A stretch of DNA of 64,000 bases from Meishania litoralis. Lineage in GTDB: Bacteria; Bacteroidota; Bacteroidia; Flavobacteriales; Flavobacteriaceae. The DNA lies in assembly GCF_042611095.1 (NCBI RefSeq), contig NZ_JBHFPV010000002.1, positions 930,001 to 994,000 on the forward strand. The letters are read 5' to 3'. Below the pieces are notes generated by a model. The model did not search any database. It was not told where the DNA came from and was given only the letters and a program-made list of their open reading frames with translations. Positions 24,687-33,221 of the stretch are shown in pieces. Both the position numbers and the translations under genes were made by a program. Each line of letters begins with the position of its first letter. Position 1 is the first letter of the stretch.

Positions 24687-26299
24687 TCCAGTTCGGGAAG
24701 CACGAAATCATCCAACGGACTCGGCTGCTTCATCATGGCTTCAATAGCTTCGGTAGTTCTTGGTGCCATCGCCGATAAATTGACCGGGCCGTCATCGGTA
24801 ATCAGAATATCATCTTCGATGCGTACGGCGATGCCCCACCATTTCTTGTCGCAATCACTTCCTTCGGGAATATAAATTCCGGGTTCGACCGTAATGACCG
24901 TATTGGGTTTAAAGGCCCCATAAGTACCTTTATCGTGTACGTCCAGTCCCAAATAATGCGAAGTACCGTGCGGAAAATAGGTTCTGGCCTCTTCGGCTTC
25001 TTTTATGATACCCAGTTTGATAAGCCCTTGGGCGACTACTTCACTAGACGCCCTTCCCGGTGCCTGAAAGGGGGCGCCGACCACACTGGCCCTGATACCA
25101 GCTTCCTGGGCATCATAAACAATATCGTATATAAGCTTTTGTTCCGGACTGAACTTCCCATTTGCCGGAATGGTACGCGTGACATCGGCCGTATACCCAT
25201 GATATTCCGCCCCCAGGTCCATCAACACAAGATCATTGCCGACCTGGGGCTTATTGTTCTCGATATAATGCAAGATGCAACCATTGTTGCCGCCACCGAC
25301 TATGGAAGGGTACCCCTCATATTCGGCGCCATATTTTTTATAAACATATTCGTGCACCCCTTGAATCTCTGTTTCGGACATATTGGGGTGCATGGCCTTC
25401 ATGACCTCAATTTGACCAACCGCCGAAATTTCCACGGCCTTCTTCAATAACGCCATTTCTTCTTCGGTCTTGGTCTCGCGCAAGGTCGCCATAATTTCCG
25501 AGATTATGCTTGAATCGAGGTTGTTGGCATCCAGTTTTAAACTTACTTTTTGTTTGATCTCATTGCGTATGGCATCATCCTTGGCGTTTACAAATCCGCT
25601 TAACAATTCATCTTCCTTAAGCCTATCGTCATAGCTCAAGTAGCGGCCCAAGGTCTGCGCGACATTGGCACTGTTCTCGATATCGGTGGACTGTATTCGG
25701 CTGTACAATCGCTGTTTCGTTGCGCTGTAATCGGCAGGATATTCAGTTTTTATCTTGAAAGTTTTGATCAGATCGTACAAGTCGGCCGCGCCACTTTTAT
25801 CCCTGACATCATTTTCGAAATCAAAAAACAAAACTTTGTCGAAAGAGGTAAAATCGATGTCTATTTTGCCGAATTCACCACCATTGAACACTTTTTCAAA
25901 ACCCAATAGCTTCTTTACACCCTCGACGCCCAATCGCTTGCCGTTCCATTGCTCTGCCAATGGGTCACGTTCTTGCACATACATCAATTCATTATATTCC
26001 TTACCTTCTCTATCCTTTTGGTTTTCAGAGAATAATATCAAAACGGCATTGGGCTCTTTATATCCTGTCAAATAATAAAAATCCGGATCCTGATGATATA
26101 TGTAGTCAACATCATTGGCACGGTTACGTTCTGCATTCGCGAAAAGCACGGCGACACTATTGGCCGGCATCATCTGACGGACTAAATCCCTTCTTTCCTT
26201 ATGAAAATCTGCCGACAAGAAGTCGGTCGGTCTATTCTGCGCCCCAGCATTTGTCATCATGAAAAGGGCAATGCAAAAAGCTACTGTACTTCGGAACAT
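24683..26299 (-). CDS. pepP: Exported Xaa-Pro aminopeptidase (aminopeptidase P)
   Basis: A metallopeptidase that removes the N-terminal residue from peptides with proline in second place. A signal peptide (MFRSTVAFCIALFMMTNAGAQ) indicates a periplasmic or secreted form. The N-terminal creatinase-like domain occupies about residues 25-270. The pita-bread domain follows with the ligands in LVLMDLGAEYHGYTADVTRT (two Asp), HGTSHYLGLDVHD (His), TVEPGIY (Glu) and VRIEDD (Glu). All five metal ligands are present. It runs convergent to thrC and ends in the last bases of that gene. Confidence 0.93.
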   Translation of the reverse strand: MFRSTVAFCIALFMMTNAGAQNRPTDFLSADFHKERRDLVRQMMPANSVAVLFANAERNRANDVDYIYHQDPDFYYLTGYKEPNAVLILFSENQKDREGKEYNELMYVQERDPLAEQWNGKRLGVEGVKKLLGFEKVFNGGEFGKIDIDFTSFDKVLFFDFENDVRDKSGAADLYDLIKTFKIKTEYPADYSATKQRLYSRIQSTDIENSANVAQTLGRYLSYDDRLKEDELLSGFVNAKDDAIRNEIKQKVSLKLDANNLDSSIISEIMATLRETKTEEEMALLKKAVEISAVGQIEVMKAMHPNMSETEIQGVHEYVYKKYGAEYEGYPSIVGGGNNGCILHYIENNKPQVGNDLVLMDLGAEYHGYTADVTRTIPANGKFSPEQKLIYDIVYDAQEAGIRASVVGAPFQAPGRASSEVVAQGLIKLGIIKEAEEARTYFPHGTSHYLGLDVHDKGTYGAFKPNTVITVEPGIYIPEGSDCDKKWWGIAVRIEDDILITDDGPVNLSAMAPRTTEAIEAMMKQPSPLDDFVLPELD

Positions 26300-26412
26300 C
26301 TCAAAGGTTTTAATGGCTCAAAGTAGCAATTTTGCTAAACAAATATGCCCCAGCCGGCATAAAATTGTAAAAACATACTGGTTTCGAGCAAGTGTTTCCC
26401 TTTTTATTTCAA

Positions 26413-26420
26413 TAAATTTG
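26413..26420 (+). promoter_or_regulatory. Likely -7 box of gcvT
   Basis: TAAATTTG matches TAnnTTTG exactly, 11 bp before the gcvT ATG, implying a very short 5' leader. There is no room for a glycine riboswitch between this box and the start. Confidence 0.55.
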
Positions 26421-26431
26421 CCCAGCAAAAC

Positions 26432-27526
26432 ATGAAGGTTATGAAAGATACCGCCTTATCAAAGACACATGAAGCCCTTGGTGCCAAAATGGTACCGTTC
26501 GCCGGTTACAATATGCCCGTTTCATATGAGGGTGTAAACATAGAACACGATACCGTTCGCAAAGGCGTAGGTGTTTTTGATGTTTCGCATATGGGCGAGT
26601 TTTTGATTACAGGGCCAACGGCCTTGGGCCTTATTCAAAAAATCACTTCGAACGATGCGTCGAAGTTGACTATCGGAAAGGCCCAATATAGCTGCCTGCC
26701 CAACGAAACCGGGGGCATTGTCGATGATCTTATCGTCTATCGCATCAAAGAAGAACAGTATTTATTGGTGGTCAATGCTTCGAACATTCAAAAAGATTGG
26801 GACCATATTTCTAAATACAACGCTGAATTCAATGCCGAGATGCGCGACCTTTCCGAGAATTATTCCCTTTTGGCCATTCAGGGGCCAAAAGCCATCGAGG
26901 CCATGCAAAGTTTGACTTCGGCAGATCTCTCCGAAATCAAGTTTTATAATTTTGTTGTCGCCGATTTTGCCGGAATCGACTACGTGATAATTTCCGCGAC
27001 CGGTTATACGGGATCTGGCGGATTTGAAATCTATTGCAAGAACGAAGAGGTAAAACAAGTCTGGGACAGGGTTTTCGAGGCAGGTGCAGATTTTGGTATC
27101 AAACCGATAGGACTGGCCGCCAGGGATACGTTGCGTCTAGAAATGGGTTATTGTCTTTATGGAAACGATATTGATGACACCACTTCTCCTTTCGAGGCGG
27201 GTCTAGGTTGGATAACCAAATTCACCAAAGATTTTGTCAATAGCGATGCCCTTGCCAAAGAAAAAGCCCATGGCCCCGAAAGGAAACTGGTCGCTTTCGA
27301 ATTGGATGATCGGGGAATACCCCGTCAAGGTTATGACATTGTAGATGGGAACGGCAAAAAAATTGGAACAGTGACATCGGGTACCATGTCGCCCTCTTTA
27401 GGAAAAGGTATCGGCCTAGGTTATGTACCAGTGATATTTTCCGAAATCGGGAGTAATATCCATATTCAAATACGTAAAAACGCCGTACCGGCCACGGTGG
27501 TCAAACTTCCTTTTTATAAAGGATAA
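26432..27526 (+). CDS. gcvT: Glycine cleavage system aminomethyltransferase (T protein)
   Basis: Transfers the methylene group from the aminomethyl-lipoyl H protein to tetrahydrofolate, releasing ammonia. Family blocks are MVPFAGYNMPVSYEG, GVFDVSHMGEF, GYTGSGGFEIYC, RDTLRLEMGYCLYG and VTSGTMSPSLGKGIGLGYV. Length 364 is standard. Two candidate starts exist, 26432 and 26441 (residue 4); the promoter position does not decide between them. gcvP and gcvH are not adjacent, which is common in Flavobacteriia. The following epimerase-like gene starts 27 bp downstream. Confidence 0.95.
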   Translation: MKVMKDTALSKTHEALGAKMVPFAGYNMPVSYEGVNIEHDTVRKGVGVFDVSHMGEFLITGPTALGLIQKITSNDASKLTIGKAQYSCLPNETGGIVDDLIVYRIKEEQYLLVVNASNIQKDWDHISKYNAEFNAEMRDLSENYSLLAIQGPKAIEAMQSLTSADLSEIKFYNFVVADFAGIDYVIISATGYTGSGGFEIYCKNEEVKQVWDRVFEAGADFGIKPIGLAARDTLRLEMGYCLYGNDIDDTTSPFEAGLGWITKFTKDFVNSDALAKEKAHGPERKLVAFELDDRGIPRQGYDIVDGNGKKIGTVTSGTMSPSLGKGIGLGYVPVIFSEIGSNIHIQIRKNAVPATVVKLPFYKG

Positions 27527-27553
27527 TCCAACTGTGCCAAACGGAGGGTAAGC

Positions 27554-28381
27554 TTGGAAGAAGGAGGCAAGAAAATATTGATTTTAGGAGGAAGCGGATT
27601 TCTGGGCCATGCCATTTACAAAGAACTCTGCAACTATTTCGATACCTATGGCACTTACTTCAGTGCCCGAAGGACATTTGAGGAAAACCAAAAATTTTTC
27701 AGATACGACATGCAAGAGGATGATGTTTTTCACTTGTTGGAAAAACTACGTCCACAACTAATCATTTCTGCCCTACGGGGCAATTTTGCGGCACAGGCAC
27801 AATTACACCAGCATCTCGCCGAATATGTTTCGGGGCATGACTGCAAACTCTATTTTCTTTCTTCGGCCAATGTTTTTGACGCTTATAGCAAATACCCTTC
27901 GTACGAAAATGACAAAACCCTATCAGAAAGCATTTATGGACGCTTAAAAATAAAGATCGAGAACATGTTGTTGCGACTTCCCAAAGACAAAATGGCCATT
28001 CTCAGATTACCTATGGTCTTTGGCAATGGTTCGCCGCGCGTTAAGGAAATAAAAAACCTTATCTCACTAAATGAACCTGTCGAGGTATTTCCGAATCTCG
28101 TCATCAACGTCACCAATGATGACAAACTGACACAACAAATACATTATCTTATCAACCATAATAAAACAGGTATATTCCATTTGGGAAGTATCGACTTGGT
28201 ACACCATGAAGATCTTATCAAAGAAATTGTGGAACGGATAGGTAATTTCAACCCGATTTACAAAAGAGTGTACACTACAAATGAAGAACGATATCTGGCC
28301 GTTCTGCCCAAGTACAACAAGCTTCCTAAAAATTTAGGGGCAACCGCCCAGGATATCATCGACCACCATATTTTAGGTTGA
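27554..28381 (+). CDS. NAD(P)-dependent sugar epimerase/reductase-like protein (RmlD-type SDR)
   Basis: A 275-residue extended short-chain dehydrogenase. The nucleotide-binding motif is ILILGGSGFLGHAIY; the catalytic region reads FLSSANVFDA, then SESIYGRLKIKIE with the YxxxK Tyr and Lys. The ILRLPMVFGNG segment is typical of dTDP-4-dehydrorhamnose reductase-like proteins. The start is TTG at 27554 with GGAGGGTAA upstream, an unusually strong Shine-Dalgarno-like match for this phylum. No sugar nucleotide genes are alongside, so the substrate is unknown. It may share a transcript with gcvT. Confidence 0.75.
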   Translation: MEEGGKKILILGGSGFLGHAIYKELCNYFDTYGTYFSARRTFEENQKFFRYDMQEDDVFHLLEKLRPQLIISALRGNFAAQAQLHQHLAEYVSGHDCKLYFLSSANVFDAYSKYPSYENDKTLSESIYGRLKIKIENMLLRLPKDKMAILRLPMVFGNGSPRVKEIKNLISLNEPVEVFPNLVINVTNDDKLTQQIHYLINHNKTGIFHLGSIDLVHHEDLIKEIVERIGNFNPIYKRVYTTNEERYLAVLPKYNKLPKNLGATAQDIIDHHILG

Positions 28382-28399
28382 AGAAATAACGGTCTTTCT

Positions 28400-28407
28400 T
28401 ATCTTTG
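28400..28407 (+). promoter_or_regulatory. -7 box of the pterin dehydratase gene
   Basis: TATCTTTG fits TAnnTTTG exactly, and a TTG lies about 20 bp upstream at the -33 position (28378-28380). The box overlaps the TTG at 28405 that would otherwise be a possible start codon, which moves the likely start to ATG 28423. Confidence 0.6.
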
Positions 28408-28422
28408 GCCAAAAAAGAATCC

Positions 28423-28710
28423 ATGGAAAAATTGTCGGAACGAACCATAGAGGAGCGATTGGAAAAACTTGAAGGTTGGGAATATGTCAACGGGGCCATC
28501 GAGACCTCTTTCGAGTTCACAAATTTCAAGGAAGCTTTTTCAGTCATGACCCTTATCGCATTTGAATGTGAGGCCCAGAACCACCATCCGGATTGGAGCA
28601 ATATTTATAACTCCTTGAATATACGGTTGAATACGCATGACGCGGGAGGGGTTACCGAAAAAGACTTTGAGCTCGCCCATGCGATAGAACGAATTATAGA
28701 CCCTGAATAG
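28423..28710 (+). CDS. phhB: 4a-hydroxytetrahydrobiopterin (pterin-4a-carbinolamine) dehydratase
   Basis: A small enzyme (95 residues from ATG 28423) that recycles the pterin cofactor after aromatic amino-acid hydroxylation. The family signature is present as EAQNHHPDWSNIYN and LNTHDAGGVTEKDFELA, covering the His-His and His active-site residues. A TTG at 28405 would add six residues (MAKKES) but lies inside a -7 promoter box, so the internal ATG is chosen. No aromatic hydroxylase gene is nearby. Confidence 0.9.
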   Translation: MEKLSERTIEERLEKLEGWEYVNGAIETSFEFTNFKEAFSVMTLIAFECEAQNHHPDWSNIYNSLNIRLNTHDAGGVTEKDFELAHAIERIIDPE

Positions 28711-28779
28711 AGCGTTATTGCAAAACGATACCTCGACTTTTTCTTAAATTTGCAGCCATTATAATCTATAACGAAAGAA

Positions 28780-29490
28780 ATGGGAAGAGCTTTTGAGTTT
28801 CGAAAAGCAAGAAAAATGAAGCGTTGGTCGGCCATGTCCAAGGCTTTTACACGTATTGGAAAGGATATTGTCATTGCCGTAAAAGAAGGTGGGCCAGATC
28901 CAGATTCCAATTCACGCTTACGTGCGGTCATTCAAAATGCAAAATCGGTCAATATGCCCAAGGACAATATCGAACGTGCCATAAAAAGGGCATCCGATAA
29001 AAACTTGGGCGATTACAAAGAAGTGCTTTTTGAAGGCTACGCACCGCATGGCATCGCCATTCTTATCGAAACGGCCACTGACAACAATACCCGTACCGTT
29101 GCGAACATCAGAAGCTATTTTAACAAATGTGACGGTAGCTTGGGCACTTCGGGTTCTGTTGAATTTATGTTCGACCATACCTGTAATTTTAGGGTTCCGG
29201 CAGAGGGCATCGACCCGGAAGAACTTGAACTCGATATGATCGATTACGGGGCCGAAGAGGTTTTTGTCGATGATGACGGTATCTTGATATATGCACCTTT
29301 CGAAAGTTTCGGCGCCATTCAAAAGGAATTGGAGCACCGTGGCATTGAAATCCTTTCCTCGGGATTTGAGCGAATTCCACAAGTGACCAAACAATTGACA
29401 GACGAAGAAGCCGCCGATGTCGAAAAACTACTCGAAAAAATCGAAGAAGACGATGATGTACAGAACGTATATCATACCATGCAGGAATAA
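28780..29490 (+). CDS. yebC: YebC/PmpR-family protein
   Basis: A 236-residue member of the TACO1/YebC family, proteins that ease ribosome stalling or regulate transcription. The N-terminus has the family pattern MGRAFEFRKARKMKR and IGKDIVIAVKEGGPDPDSN, then NMPKDNIERAIKR. The middle has EGYAPHGIAILIE and FNKCDGSLGTSGSVEFMF. The C-terminus ends QNVYHTMQE. The last 39 bp of the gene are duplicated at 39227-39265 and a longer decayed copy lies at 40141-40357, so the 3' end appears to be an insertion site for genomic islands. The gene itself is intact. Confidence 0.95.
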   Translation: MGRAFEFRKARKMKRWSAMSKAFTRIGKDIVIAVKEGGPDPDSNSRLRAVIQNAKSVNMPKDNIERAIKRASDKNLGDYKEVLFEGYAPHGIAILIETATDNNTRTVANIRSYFNKCDGSLGTSGSVEFMFDHTCNFRVPAEGIDPEELELDMIDYGAEEVFVDDDGILIYAPFESFGAIQKELEHRGIEILSSGFERIPQVTKQLTDEEAADVEKLLEKIEEDDDVQNVYHTMQE

Positions 29491-29491
29491 G
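29453..29491 (+). repeat. Direct repeat at yebC 3' end, left copy (putative att)
   Basis: Thirty-nine bases covering the last yebC codons, stop and one base beyond match 39227-39265 with a single difference (position 29458 G against 39232 A). The core includes TACAGAACGTATATCATACC. The pair brackets the 9.8-kb accessory segment. Confidence 0.9.
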
Positions 29492-29766
29492 TTTTATTAA
29501 TCTGATATTCAGTAACTTAATTATATTTTAGAAGATAAGTTTTGTACATCATTATACACTTCAAGTTTCGTAGTTTTTGAATATTAATTATGACAATCCT
29601 ATCGAAGTACTCAAAAATAAGTGTGTTGCACTTATGAGTTGAACACAGCTTTTATCTAAATTTTGAAAAACAAAGTTTATCCCTAGGGATGGTCAAATCA
29701 AAATATCTAACTTTCCCAAATTACCTCAGTCAAGATTAATCGGCATTTTACTGAGTTCGATAAGAA

Positions 29767-31539
29767 ATGAAAAGTGTGCAGTCCATAGCGGTCTTACCTT
29801 TTGTCAATATGAGCAATGATATTGACAATGACTATTTCTGCGATGGGATTACCGAGGAAATCATTAATGCACTCACAAAAATTAACCAACTTAAGGTTAT
29901 TGCCCGGACCTCTTCCTTTGCCTTTAAGGGAAAGGATATCGATATACGGGAAATAGGCTGGCAATTGGGCGTAGATACCATTCTTGAGGGTAGCATAAAG
30001 AAGTCCGATAAAAGGGTCAGGATCACTGCACAGCTCATTGAAGTTGCCCATGGCACCCATTATTGGTCAAAAAAATTTGACCGTGAATTGACAGACATCT
30101 TTGTTTTGGAGGATGAGATCAGTCTTGCGATTGCAGACGAGGTGCGCAACAATTTTGGGCACTTTGAAGTTCAGGAGCATTTGATCGACCAACCTACGAG
30201 CAATATTGATGCCTATCAATTATTTCTAAAAGGAAGATCGTTACAATTGAAATGGACCCCGGAAAGCCTTAACCAGGCCATAACCTATTATAATCAGGCA
30301 ATTGCCTTGGATAAAAATTATGCGAAAGCCTATTATGCCAATTTGCAATGCTACGGCTTATTGGCCATGTGGGGGTATATGCCCTACCAAGAAGCTATGG
30401 ATTTGGCCATTGGCAATCTTTTGATCGCAAAAGAAATAGACACCTCCTTACCCGAATATCCGCATTCCTTTGTGGGTAAGTTTTTTTGGGGGGAATGGGA
30501 TTTCAAAAATACGTACCTCCATATCAATAAAGTCTTGGCCATTAATCCGAATCACATCGATGGGTTGGAAGCTATGGCGGAACTGTTCATTGCCCTCGGC
30601 TTTTTTGACGAGGCCTTAGTATATGCCAACAAACTTTTGGATGTAGACCCGCTGTCGGCAAACAATCATTACACTTTTGCCCATATCTGCTACTATCAAG
30701 GTCAATTTGATAAAGCTTTGGAAAGTGTAGATTATGCCCTAATCCTTAATCCGGAATTAGCCCTAGCGCATCATTCAAAGTGTTTTTGTTTGATATGGTT
30801 AAACCAAGAACAGCAATTTGAAGAATTTATAAAGGACACGCCACTAGTCGAAGAGAAAAAATGGTTGTTCCGGCTTATCAATGAAAAGTCTGTTGAAGTC
30901 CCGAAGGAAATTGTATCACGATGGACAGCTAGTGAAAGCAACGAAACCATGCTTGTTCCCTACGACCTTTATATTTTAAGTAATTCCAACCATAAAGCGC
31001 TAGGTTTTTCCCGTTTGAAGGAAATGATCGACCGCAGGCGTGGCCAAATCATCAATTACAGGCAAGAACCTTTTTTGAAACCCTTACACGGGATGAATGG
31101 TTTTTCGGATTTGCACCATTCCAACCTGTGCCTTTCGGATATTGCATCCCCCGTGGAAGAGGAAGAAAAATCAACACCTACTATATTAGATGCTTCCCAA
31201 ATAGCGGCCTTAAAAGAGGAACTGCTTACCTATTTTGAGGAAGAGGAACCTTTTTTGAATCCGCAATTGAGTTTAAAATTCGTGGCCGATGTCCTAGGGT
31301 TCAACACCAATAAAATATCCTACCTGATCAATACCGCCTTTGATCTAAATTTTAATGATTTTGTGAATTCATACCGCCTAAAACGCTTTAAATCCATTGC
31401 CCTGGACCCCAAAAACTCGCATTTGACCATTCTTGGATTGGCCTATGACAGCGGTTTTAATTCCAAAAGTGTGTTCAATACCTACTTTAAAAAAATAGAG
31501 GGGATAACCCCTAGGGCTTGGATGAAGTCCAATTCATGA
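29767..31539 (+). CDS. TolB-like/TPR sensor fused to an AraC-type DNA-binding domain
   Basis: A 590-residue regulator. Residues 1-120 form a TolB-like amino-terminal domain (SIAVLPFVNMSNDIDNDYFC, then DTILEGSIKKSDKRVRI), as in CadC/adenylate-cyclase-associated proteins. Residues 145-340 carry TPR units (for example AITYYNQAIALDKNYAKAYY). Residues 480-590 form an AraC HTH pair with LKFVADVLGFNTNKISYLIN and LGLAYDSGFNSKSVFNTYFK, ending GITPRAW. No TM segment is seen, so it is a cytoplasmic sensor. It is the first gene of the island and the only regulator in it; three downstream promoters share a motif it probably binds. Confidence 0.85.
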   Translation: MKSVQSIAVLPFVNMSNDIDNDYFCDGITEEIINALTKINQLKVIARTSSFAFKGKDIDIREIGWQLGVDTILEGSIKKSDKRVRITAQLIEVAHGTHYWSKKFDRELTDIFVLEDEISLAIADEVRNNFGHFEVQEHLIDQPTSNIDAYQLFLKGRSLQLKWTPESLNQAITYYNQAIALDKNYAKAYYANLQCYGLLAMWGYMPYQEAMDLAIGNLLIAKEIDTSLPEYPHSFVGKFFWGEWDFKNTYLHINKVLAINPNHIDGLEAMAELFIALGFFDEALVYANKLLDVDPLSANNHYTFAHICYYQGQFDKALESVDYALILNPELALAHHSKCFCLIWLNQEQQFEEFIKDTPLVEEKKWLFRLINEKSVEVPKEIVSRWTASESNETMLVPYDLYILSNSNHKALGFSRLKEMIDRRRGQIINYRQEPFLKPLHGMNGFSDLHHSNLCLSDIASPVEEEEKSTPTILDASQIAALKEELLTYFEEEEPFLNPQLSLKFVADVLGFNTNKISYLINTAFDLNFNDFVNSYRLKRFKSIALDPKNSHLTILGLAYDSGFNSKSVFNTYFKKIEGITPRAWMKSNS

Positions 31540-31566
31540 TTCATCTTCTTTAGTTCGTTTCAGATT

Positions 31567-31607
31567 ATAATTCAGAACGATTGATGTGTACTTACGGTCA
31601 ATCTTTG
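31567..31607 (+). promoter_or_regulatory. Island promoter 1 with shared 16-bp motif
   Basis: ATAATTCAGAACGATT at 31567-31582 and a TTTG at 31604-31607, 22 positions after the motif end, 33 bp before the serine hydrolase start. The same motif with the same spacing recurs at two other promoters. The 5' leader stretch AATCAAAAAACGAACAAT (31621-31638) is repeated exactly at 37102-37119. Confidence 0.7.
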
Positions 31608-31639
31608 CATCAAAATTATAAATCAAAAAACGAACAATT

Positions 31640-32719
31640 ATGACAACTTTACACAAACGCTTAGTCGTTTTCATGGTATCCCTTTTAGGGCTTTTTACAT
31701 CTTGCTCTAAGGAAGACGACACCACTTCACCCAATCCCAACGACACCACCATTGAAACTGTCCTCACCGATATCGGGTTTCAAGGCTATGCCATTGTCAC
31801 CAAAAACGGGAAGGATTTGGTACGCCAGGGTTTTGGATGGGCCAATCAAGACACGGAATTGCCCCAAGGGGATAACCTAGGGTACCGAATAGGTTCGGTT
31901 ACCAAAACACTTACGGCAGCGGCGGTAGTACAATTAAAACGTGACGGGTTGATCCAAAGCTTTGATCAAACCTTGGATGAATTTGATACCGAATTCCCGA
32001 ATGGTGATCAAATTACCATTGCCCAGTTACTATCCCATCAATCCGGTATACCAGAGTATCAATTACTGGCTGAAGGCGCTTACGAACAAGGGGGAACTTT
32101 GGATGAAGGGACTATTTATGACCTTATCAAGGAATTGATTCTTGAAAATGGACTCGATTTTACACCAGGGTCCAACAAAGAGTATTGCAACTCAAACTAC
32201 CTCATTGCAGCCTTGTTGGTGGAGCAGGTATCGGGAATGCCCTATCACGAATATGTGCAGCAGAAAATTTTCAATCCGTTGGTAATGTCAGGATCCTACA
32301 AAGGGACGGATGAGATTGACAGCGATACCCACGCACAGGGCTATTTGAATGGAAGCCCTAACAGTTCGTATCCTATGGAAATTCCTTTTGGGGCAGGCGA
32401 TTTCAGTAGTACGCCAAGCGATATGGAAACCTGGACAAATGCCGTAAAAACGGATTGGTTTACCGAAGCTGAAAAGTCGGAAATATTTGCCAAAGATGTT
32501 CCAAGTGGCTATGTGGATTTTGGCTTGGGATGGTTTACCACACAAGAGGGCAATACCACCATGTACTGGCACGGTGGCGATATTAATGGCTATTGGAGTA
32601 TGATCGGTTTTATACCGGAATATGATGCCACGATTGTACTGTTAAGCAATCAGCAAGACGATACGGGAACGCAACGTAACACGATTATAGAACACGTATT
32701 GACCACAGCGTTTAATTAA
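31640..32719 (+). CDS. Serine hydrolase lipoprotein, beta-lactamase/PBP-like family
   Basis: A 359-residue class C beta-lactamase-fold hydrolase (Pfam Beta-lactamase), the family of D-alanyl-D-alanine carboxypeptidases, esterases and AmpC. A lipobox (LGLFTSC, Cys22) predicts a lipoprotein. The catalytic SxxK is S86-V-T-K89 in RIGSVTKTLTAA; the second motif YxN is YCN in NKEYCNSNYLIAALL; the third region is MYWHGGDINGYW. All three are in place. It is first gene behind island promoter 1 and likely co-transcribed with the following genes as far as 35094. The substrate (peptide, ester or beta-lactam) cannot be told from sequence. Confidence 0.88.
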   Translation: MTTLHKRLVVFMVSLLGLFTSCSKEDDTTSPNPNDTTIETVLTDIGFQGYAIVTKNGKDLVRQGFGWANQDTELPQGDNLGYRIGSVTKTLTAAAVVQLKRDGLIQSFDQTLDEFDTEFPNGDQITIAQLLSHQSGIPEYQLLAEGAYEQGGTLDEGTIYDLIKELILENGLDFTPGSNKEYCNSNYLIAALLVEQVSGMPYHEYVQQKIFNPLVMSGSYKGTDEIDSDTHAQGYLNGSPNSSYPMEIPFGAGDFSSTPSDMETWTNAVKTDWFTEAEKSEIFAKDVPSGYVDFGLGWFTTQEGNTTMYWHGGDINGYWSMIGFIPEYDATIVLLSNQQDDTGTQRNTIIEHVLTTAFN

Positions 32720-32740
32720 AAATATTTCAATTATAGAGAC

Positions 32741-33199
32741 ATGAAAAAATTAGTAGTATTATTTGCCTTGTACACATTTTGTGTAAATCCTGTTTTTAGT
32801 CAGCAAGACTATGAAGTTAAAGTCATAACAAGTGTAGAATCTATTGTTTCAAGCGGATTGGGGCGATCACGTATACTCTCATCCAACGATGAAAGGAACT
32901 ACAAAGAATTCACTTCCGAACAAACGGATGACGATAATTCCCGGAATACCTCTAAGAGAAAGGACATTAGGGTTAAAAACTTTGAAGAAACGAAACTGTT
33001 GAACTTTTACAATTTGGGCGGCATACGCTTTCAAAATATTGTAGCGAACGATGCCTTGATTTCATCAAAACTGACGGACATGCTTACGGAAGGTTGGGAT
33101 TTGGTGTTCGTAACCAGTGCTGTGGAAAGTGACGCGGGTAGAAATGACGATAATGGGATTTTTATAACCCGATATATTTTTAAAAGAAAACTGGACTGA
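32741..33199 (+). CDS. Exported hypothetical protein
   Basis: A 152-residue protein with a signal peptide (MKKLVVLFALYTFCVNPVFS, then QQD). The mature part is polar and Asp/Asn/Lys-rich in the middle and ends with a short beta-rich segment (WDLVFVTSAVES, FITRYIFKRKLD), reminiscent of DUF4177-like small domains in which a hydrophobic strand precedes ES and a terminal FKR. I do not recognise it further. It lies 21 bp after the serine hydrolase and 22 bp before the SDR gene on the same strand. Confidence 0.6.
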   Translation: MKKLVVLFALYTFCVNPVFSQQDYEVKVITSVESIVSSGLGRSRILSSNDERNYKEFTSEQTDDDNSRNTSKRKDIRVKNFEETKLLNFYNLGGIRFQNIVANDALISSKLTDMLTEGWDLVFVTSAVESDAGRNDDNGIFITRYIFKRKLD

Positions 33200-33221
33200 A
33201 AAACCCTTTAAATCTTTATTA

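Noticed and set aside
26300..26431. Glycine riboswitch before gcvT
   Set aside because: The -7 box sits 11 bp before the start codon, leaving no transcribed leader, and no tandem aptamer pattern is visible.
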